Shown here: positions 59,058 to 64,000 of the stretch, in pieces
Numbering within the stretch: position 1 is the first letter of the stretch
Layout: every line of letters begins with the position of its first letter
Origin: Pseudoxanthomonas koreensis_A
GTDB lineage: Bacteria; Pseudomonadota; Gammaproteobacteria; Xanthomonadales; Xanthomonadaceae
Reading direction: 5' to 3'
DNA: 64,000 nt
NCBI RefSeq assembly: GCF_041890415.1
Contig: NZ_CP169056.1
Span: 1,736,001 to 1,800,000, forward strand
Program-made: the position numbers and the translations under genes
The notes under the pieces: model-generated
What the model was told of the DNA's origin: nothing
The model's input: the letters and a program-made list of their open reading frames with translations, nothing else
Database searches by the model: none

Positions 59058-60023
59058 TCAGCGCGGAGCATCCCAGGCCGGAGACGGCGCGCGCGCGGAT
59101 GCATCCTCTCCCGCCGCGGGCAGCCGCGGCTCGAACGGATAGAAGGTGCGCGTGGCGGTGCTCTCGCCACCGAAGCTGGCGGTATACGCGCCGCTGGCCT
59201 GCTGCGGCAACGCCGCGCGCGGCCACGGCCGCGCATCCGGCGGCACGGAGGCGAAAGGCTCGTGCGCATCGGCCGTGGCCGATGCCGCCACCCGGGCGAG
59301 GTCGGTGTGCGGCCGCCCGTCAGGGTTGCCGGCAGGACCGGCATCGGCTGCCGTCGCCGTCGCCGTGATCGTGGTGCGGGCGACAGGATGCATCGTCGCC
59401 ACCGGCAGCGGCTCGCGCACCACCGCTTGCGGACGCTGGCTGCGGGGTCGGGCACGCACGCTGGGCGCCGGCGCGACCGCGGCCAGCGCGGCCGCCGGCT
59501 CGGCGGCAACCGGCGCCTCGACGTGCGCAGGCACGGCGGGCATGGCCGCCACGGCCGGTACCTCTGGCGCGGCATCCACCGGCGCCGGCCTGGCCGCCAG
59601 CACTGACGGCGCCGTGGCCGGGGCATCCGGCAGCGGCGCCTGCGGACGGCTTACCAGCAGCGCCACCGCGGCCACCGAGGCAGCCAGTGCGGCGGCACCA
59701 CCGCCCCACCGGGTCCACGCATTGCGGCCACCGGCGGCGGCATGCACCACCGGTGCGGCACTGGCCTCGTCTTGGATTGCAGCGGCCACGCGCGCACCGA
59801 AGTCCGGCGCGGCCAGGCACTGGAACTGGCCGCGCAGCACCTGGCCACTCAGCTGCCAGCGCTCGTAGCAGCCGGCCAGTTCGCGGTCGTGCTGCAGCCG
59901 GCGCAGCAGGAAGCGCGCCTGGTCAGGCACCAGCGCGCCATCCACCAGTGCAGACAGCTGCTGCCGATGATGGAGTTCGAGCTTGTCGGTGCCTGGATCG
60001 GGATTGGAGGAATCTTGGCTCAT
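59058..60023 (-). CDS. rseA: anti-sigma-E factor RseA/MucA
   Basis: A 321-residue protein. The N-terminal sigma-binding domain is HRQQLSALVDGALVPDQARFLLRRLQHDRELAGCYERWQL. A transmembrane helix lies near 107-125 (GGGAAALAASVAAVALLVS). A long Ala/Pro-rich, probably disordered periplasmic region follows. It holds RpoE at the membrane until regulated proteolysis. The start overlaps the rpoE stop. Confidence 0.9.
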   Translation of the reverse strand: MSQDSSNPDPGTDKLELHHRQQLSALVDGALVPDQARFLLRRLQHDRELAGCYERWQLSGQVLRGQFQCLAAPDFGARVAAAIQDEASAAPVVHAAAGGRNAWTRWGGGAAALAASVAAVALLVSRPQAPLPDAPATAPSVLAARPAPVDAAPEVPAVAAMPAVPAHVEAPVAAEPAAALAAVAPAPSVRARPRSQRPQAVVREPLPVATMHPVARTTITATATAADAGPAGNPDGRPHTDLARVAASATADAHEPFASVPPDARPWPRAALPQQASGAYTASFGGESTATRTFYPFEPRLPAAGEDASARAPSPAWDAPR

Positions 60024-60649
60024 GGACGGCTCCGCTCGCGGGTAGCACTTTGGACATCGAGCAGCGGACGAAGTTCGGCATCGATGGCTTCACGTGCGCG
60101 GAAGATCCGCGAACGCACCGTGCCGATCGGACACTGCATCTTCTGCGCGATCTCCTCGTAGCTCAAGCCGTCCACCTCGCGCAGGGTGATGGCGGTCCGG
60201 AGTTCTTCAGGCAATGCCTCGACGGCCTGCATGACCGTGCGCTCCAGTTCCTCGCGCATGGCTTCGCGCTCGGGGGTGTCGGTGTCGCGCAGGCGGATGC
60301 CGACGTCGTACTGCTCGGCGTCGGCGATGTCGATGTCACCCAGCGGCGGGCGACGGTTGTTGGCGACCAGGTGGTTCTTGGCGGTGTTCACGGCAATCCG
60401 GTGCAACCACGTATAGAACTGGGCGTCGCCGCGGAAATTCCCGATCGCGCGATAGGCACGCACGAAGGTGTCCTGGGCAACATCCTGGCACTCGCTCCAG
60501 TCGGCGATGTAACGCCCGATCAGCCCGACGATCCGGTGCTGGTACTTGCGCACCAGCAGGTCGAACGCCGTGCTGTCGCCACGCTGCACGCGGCGCACCA
60601 GCTCGAGGTCCAGCTCCTGGGGTGAATCCTTCTGCATTGCATCGGCCAT
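60020..60649 (-). CDS. rpoE: RNA polymerase sigma-E factor (RpoE/AlgU)
   Basis: A 209-residue ECF sigma factor. Region 2 contains LVRKYQHRIVGLIGRYI, QDVAQDTFVRAYRAIGNF and YTWLHRIAVNTAKNHL. Region 4 contains LPEELRTAITLREVDGLSYEEIAQKMQCPIGTVRSRIFRAREAI. It directs the envelope stress response. The 285-bp gap to fadJ must hold its promoter; I see no clear GGAACTT/TCTGA pair. ATG 60649 is used; ATG 60637 is possible. Confidence 0.95.
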   Translation of the reverse strand: MADAMQKDSPQELDLELVRRVQRGDSTAFDLLVRKYQHRIVGLIGRYIADWSECQDVAQDTFVRAYRAIGNFRGDAQFYTWLHRIAVNTAKNHLVANNRRPPLGDIDIADAEQYDVGIRLRDTDTPEREAMREELERTVMQAVEALPEELRTAITLREVDGLSYEEIAQKMQCPIGTVRSRIFRAREAIDAELRPLLDVQSATRERSRP

Positions 60650-60934
60650 GCCGGGCCGCACTCCTGTCAGCTCGGCCGTGGCCGTGCCCTGTGACCGCCG
60701 TTGCCCGGGAAAGTTCAGCGGCCTGGCGCGGGCCGCTCCGGTATTGGATGGGTCGCAGGCCTGTGCCTGCCCTGGCACGACGGTGGTTGCATCCTTGCAG
60801 AACCTTAACCGTGACACGGGCACGATCGCGCATGTCGCCGGTCACGCACCCGCACACCCATGTATGGGATTTGACGCGGTGGAAACAAGCTCGGGATGAT
60901 AGCCGCTCGCCGTACACGACCGGATGGTTCACGC

Positions 60935-63019
60935 ATGCTCGCAGGTTTCGACGGACTCCGATTCAGCCACTGGCAAGCCACCCGCCGCGAGGACGGCGTC
61001 GTGGTGCTGGCACTGGACCGCCAGGACGCCCCCGTCAACGCGCTCTCGCAGGATGTCCTGATCGAGCTTGACGACATCGTCGAGCGCCTGGCCATCGATC
61101 CGCCGGCCGCGGTGGTGTTCCGCTCGGCCAAGCCGTCGGGGTTCATCGCCGGCGCGGACCTGAAGGAATTCCAGGAATTCGACCGCAAGGGCACGGTGGA
61201 CGACGCCATCCGCCGCGGCCAGGCCGTGTTCCAGAAGGTAGCCGAATTGCCCTGCCCCACTGCCGCTGCGATCCATGGCTTCTGCATGGGTGGCGGCACC
61301 GAACTGGCGCTGGCCTGCGACTATCGCGTCGCGTCAAACGACCGCTCCACCAGGATCGGCCTGCCCGAGACCCGCCTGGGCATCTTCCCGGGCTGGGGCG
61401 GCAGCGCGCGCCTGCCGCGCCTGGTCGGCGCCCCGGCGGCGATGGACATGATGCTGACCGGGCGCACGCTCTCGGCCTCGGCGGCGCGCGCGATCGGCCT
61501 GGTCGACCGGACCGTCGAAGCGGCGCTGCTGGAGGATGCGGCCGCCGCGCTGGCGCTGAAGGGCCTGTCGCGGCCGCTGGGCCAGCGCTTCAAGGGCTGG
61601 GCCAGCAACACCTGGCTGGCGCGCCAGGTGCTGGCGCCGCAGATGGTCAGGCAGGTCGCGCGCAAGGCGAAGAAGGACCACTACCCGGCACCGTATGCGC
61701 TGGTGTCCACCTGGCAAAGCGCCGGAGGCCGCGGCATCCAGGCGCGCCTGGACGCCGAGCGCCGCGCGGTGGTCAAGCTGGCCGGCACACCGACCGCCCG
61801 CAACCTGATCCGCATCTTCTTCCTCACCGAGCGCCTGAAGGGCCTGGCCGGCAAGCACGACAGCGGGCCGGCCCTGGCCCGGGTGCACGTGGCCGGTGCC
61901 GGGGTGATGGGCGGCGACATCGCCGCCTGGGCGGCATACAAGGGCTTCGAGGTGACCCTGCAGGATCGCGAGCAGCGCTTCATCGATGCGGCCATGGCGC
62001 GCGCGCAGGAACTGTTCGCCCGGAAGGTGAAGGACGAAGCCGCGCGCGCGACGGTGGCCGCGCGGCTCAAATCGGACCTGGCCGGCGATGGCGTTGCCCA
62101 GGCCGACCTGGTGATCGAGGCGATCATCGAGGACCCGCAGGCCAAGCGCGCGCTGTACCAGGCGCTGGAGCCGGCGATGAAACCCGACGCGGTGCTGGCC
62201 ACCAACACCTCGTCCATCCCGCTCGACGAACTGCGCCTGCACCTGGCGCGTCCGGCGCAGTTCGCCGGGCTGCACTACTTCAACCCGGTCGCGTCGATGC
62301 CGCTGGTGGAGATCGTCCACCACGATGGCCTGGACGACTCGGTGACCCAGCGCCTGGCCGGCTTCTGCAAGGCGCTGGACAAGTTCCCGGTGCCGGTGGC
62401 CGGCACGCCCGGGTTCCTGGTCAACCGGGTGCTGTTCCCGTACATGCTGGAGGCGGCCGCGGCCCTTGCCGAGGGCATCCCGGGCGCGGTGATCGACAAG
62501 ACCGCGGTGGCCTTCGGCATGCCGATGGGGCCGATCGAACTGATCGACACCGTCGGCCTGGACGTGGCCCGCGGCGTGGGTGCCGAGCTGTCGCCGTTCC
62601 TTGGCCTGCCGTTGCCGGAGGCGCTGGCCCAGGCGGAGCCCGGAAGGCGCGGCAAGAAGGACGGCCATGGCCTGTACCAGTGGGAGAAGACCGACAAGGG
62701 CAGCAGGGCGGTCAAGCCGGAGGTGCCGGCCGGCTACCAGGTGCCGGCGGACCTTGAAGACCGCCTGGTCCTGCCGCTGCTCAACGAGGCGGTGGCCTGC
62801 CTGCATGACGGCGTGGTCGCCGATGCCGACCTGCTCGATGCGGGGGTGATCTTCGGCACCGGTTTCGCGCCGTTCCGCGGCGGTCCGATCCAGCACATCC
62901 GCGCCACCGGTGCCGATGCGCTGCTCGAACGCCTGCGTACCCTGCAGGCGCGCCACGGCGAGCGCTTCGCCCCGCGCCCGGGCTGGGACAACCCGCTGCT
63001 GCGCCAGCCGCCAGACTGA
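60935..63019 (+). CDS. fadJ: FadB/FadJ-type multifunctional fatty-acid oxidation protein
   Basis: A 694-residue enzyme. The N-terminal enoyl-CoA hydratase domain has SGFIAGADLKEFQEF, AAIHGFCMGGGTELALACDYR and LPETRLGIFPGWGGSARLPRL with both catalytic Glu. The C-terminal 3-hydroxyacyl-CoA dehydrogenase domain has VHVAGAGVMGGDIAAWAAYKG, ATNTSSIPLDEL, GLHYFNPVASMPLVEIV and GTPGFLVNRVLFPYM. ATG 60935 fits the family start better than ATG 60896. No thiolase partner (fadA/fadI) adjoins, so FadJ is slightly preferred over FadB. Confidence 0.92.
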   Translation: MLAGFDGLRFSHWQATRREDGVVVLALDRQDAPVNALSQDVLIELDDIVERLAIDPPAAVVFRSAKPSGFIAGADLKEFQEFDRKGTVDDAIRRGQAVFQKVAELPCPTAAAIHGFCMGGGTELALACDYRVASNDRSTRIGLPETRLGIFPGWGGSARLPRLVGAPAAMDMMLTGRTLSASAARAIGLVDRTVEAALLEDAAAALALKGLSRPLGQRFKGWASNTWLARQVLAPQMVRQVARKAKKDHYPAPYALVSTWQSAGGRGIQARLDAERRAVVKLAGTPTARNLIRIFFLTERLKGLAGKHDSGPALARVHVAGAGVMGGDIAAWAAYKGFEVTLQDREQRFIDAAMARAQELFARKVKDEAARATVAARLKSDLAGDGVAQADLVIEAIIEDPQAKRALYQALEPAMKPDAVLATNTSSIPLDELRLHLARPAQFAGLHYFNPVASMPLVEIVHHDGLDDSVTQRLAGFCKALDKFPVPVAGTPGFLVNRVLFPYMLEAAAALAEGIPGAVIDKTAVAFGMPMGPIELIDTVGLDVARGVGAELSPFLGLPLPEALAQAEPGRRGKKDGHGLYQWEKTDKGSRAVKPEVPAGYQVPADLEDRLVLPLLNEAVACLHDGVVADADLLDAGVIFGTGFAPFRGGPIQHIRATGADALLERLRTLQARHGERFAPRPGWDNPLLRQPPD

Positions 63020-63048
63020 CCGGCGGCAGCGGCCCGGGCCGCTGCCGG
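63020..63048. terminator. hairpin between convergent fadJ and membrane-protein genes
   Basis: CGGCAGCGGCCC and GGGCCGCTGCCG form a perfect long stem right after the fadJ stop. There is no T-run, so it may act as a transcript-end hairpin in both directions. Confidence 0.5.
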
Positions 63049-63071
63049 CACGGCCACGCTCCCGGCGCCAG

Positions 63072-63422
63072 CTAAGCGGCCCGGCTGGCCAGCCACGCTG
63101 CGGCCAGCCAGAGCGCCGTCAGGGCCTGCACCGCGAGCGCGCCGGCAACCAGCAGTGCCCAGGGCCCGCGCCGCAGCCGCCACCAGGCCAGGGCACCCAC
63201 ACCCATGACCAGCACGCTGGCACCGGCCCAGGCCAGCCAGATGGCCGCGGCCACCATGCAGGCGAACCCCTCGCAGCGTTCGGCGCCGATCACGACAGCC
63301 GCCACGCACAGGGCAGCCACCGCCACCACGTGGACGCCGCCCACCCATCGCCAGAGTGTCTGCCGCGGCGCGGCGACCGGGGCGCGCACTGCCGGCGGCA
63401 CCGTGCCCGGCGGCAGGCTCAT
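63072..63422 (-). CDS. small membrane protein of unknown function
   Basis: A 116-residue protein with three hydrophobic segments (VGGVHVVAVAALCVAAVVI, FACMVAAAIWLAWAGASVLVM, GPWALLVAGALAVQALTALWL) after a short Pro-rich N-terminus. The ATG overlaps the stop of the DUF4380 gene (ATGA), so the two are coupled. No family recognised. Confidence 0.7.
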   Translation of the reverse strand: MSLPPGTVPPAVRAPVAAPRQTLWRWVGGVHVVAVAALCVAAVVIGAERCEGFACMVAAAIWLAWAGASVLVMGVGALAWWRLRRGPWALLVAGALAVQALTALWLAAAWLASRAA

Positions 63423-64000
63423 TCCACGCCCGCCTCGTCCAGCATGCGTTGCAGGAACGCGACCTGCGCGTCGCGCCGGTCCGGGCCGTCGTAGCGGCGC
63501 ACCACCCACCACTCGCGTGCGGTGACCGATGCACCCGGCTCCAGCGTCACGTAGGGCGCGTGGACCTCCAGTTCCATCAGCCCCGTGTCGGCCTGCTGCG
63601 GCTGCCAGTCCAGGTACAGCTCGATCTGGCCCTGGTCGGGATGGATCCGCTCCAGCGGCTGGTGTTCGAAATGGATCAGGAACGCCTGCCCGGAGGCAAA
63701 GGCGACCATCCAGCCAGCACTCGGCTGGATGAAGACCTTGCCGCGCCGCCCGTGCAGGCCTTCGCCCGGCGGCGCCAGTTCCAGCGAGAACAGGCCATCG
63801 GCCACGGTGCTGAGCAGGCCGTCATACCCATCGCCGGTATCGGAACGCACGCGCACGCCGCTGCCATCGGCGGCCACGGGCACGTACACCCGCGTCTCCG
63901 GCAGCACCCGGGTGTTGAACCAGATGTCGCGCGCGACCGGCTGCTTGCGCACATTGCGCATCTCCACCGCCAGTTCGACCGTGTCGGCGCGCTGCGGCGG
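63419..64000 (-). CDS. DUF4380-like protein (partial, runs off the right edge)
   Basis: An open frame of 193 residues entering from the right edge. It is predicted mainly beta, with DIWFNTRVLPETRVYVPV, FIQPSAGWMVAFASGQAFLIHFEHQP, ELYLDWQPQQ, MELEVHAPYVTLEPGASVTAREWWVV. The order (QPSAGW, the YLELE-like strand, then TLEPG...W) resembles DUF4380, a galactose-mutarotase-like sandwich of unknown function. The N-terminus lies outside the window. Confidence 0.65.
   Translation of the reverse strand, partial: PPQRADTVELAVEMRNVRKQPVARDIWFNTRVLPETRVYVPVAADGSGVRVRSDTGDGYDGLLSTVADGLFSLELAPPGEGLHGRRGKVFIQPSAGWMVAFASGQAFLIHFEHQPLERIHPDQGQIELYLDWQPQQADTGLMELEVHAPYVTLEPGASVTAREWWVVRRYDGPDRRDAQVAFLQRMLDEAGVE

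Overview
The window is a GC-rich (about 70%) gammaproteobacterial chromosome segment, almost certainly from the Xanthomonadaceae/Lysobacteraceae (Lysobacter, Luteimonas or Pseudoxanthomonas-like). Pointers are the Entner-Doudoroff set zwf-glk-pgl-edd-eda, a class III PhaC/PhaE pair, a MetX-type serine O-succinyltransferase, GTAG-type palindromic repeats and a large TonB receptor paired with an ABC sugar importer. The species cannot be fixed from the sequence alone. It is mostly ordinary core genome with one accessory carbohydrate-utilisation locus. No prophage, CRISPR array or complete IS is visible.

Layout. 1-6.8 kb is a respiratory block: a partial sdhE, a divergent RegB/RegA redox two-component pair, yggS, and an sdh operon (small SdhAF4-like gene, then sdhC, sdhD, sdhA, sdhB). 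ygfZ and an orphan sugar-ABC ATPase follow. 9.1-15.8 kb holds zwf-glk-pgl-edd and eda, with a REP-like palindrome, an IS3 transposase remnant and a small unknown ORF between edd and eda. 15.9-28.7 kb is a glucan-utilisation locus on the minus strand: LacI regulator, TonB receptor, PF10091-type (GH144-like) lipoprotein, solute-binding lipoprotein, two permeases and a large multidomain glycosidase. It is interrupted by a repeat-rich 0.5 kb gap. The orphan ATPase at 7.7 kb probably completes this importer, and the Entner-Doudoroff genes would take its glucose.

28.7-36.9 kb has a YciI protein, scpA-scpB-rluB, a flavoprotein reductase, an exported protein, and a trxC/omega-amidase/aminotransferase cluster. 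37-44.1 kb is a complete cytochrome c maturation set ccmABCDEFGHI, followed by the MetX-family gene and tRNA-Leu(CAA). 45.7-50.8 kb has two unknowns (one with an HExxH motif), phaC, phaE with a histone-H1-like tail, pssA and a 3-hydroxybutyrate dehydrogenase gene.

50.8-51.2 kb is non-coding, with a second REP-like palindrome and a tight group of DnaA boxes. 51.2-60.7 kb is one long minus-strand run rpoE-rseA-degQ / lepA-lepB-DUF4845-rnc-era-recO-nudix. The window closes with a fadJ-type beta-oxidation gene, a small membrane protein and a partial DUF4380 gene.

The less ordinary items are the hybrid glucan locus, a palindromic element with a constant core and variable arms, the PhaE tail, the DnaA-box cluster, and RegBA placed between SDH maturation and SDH structural genes.
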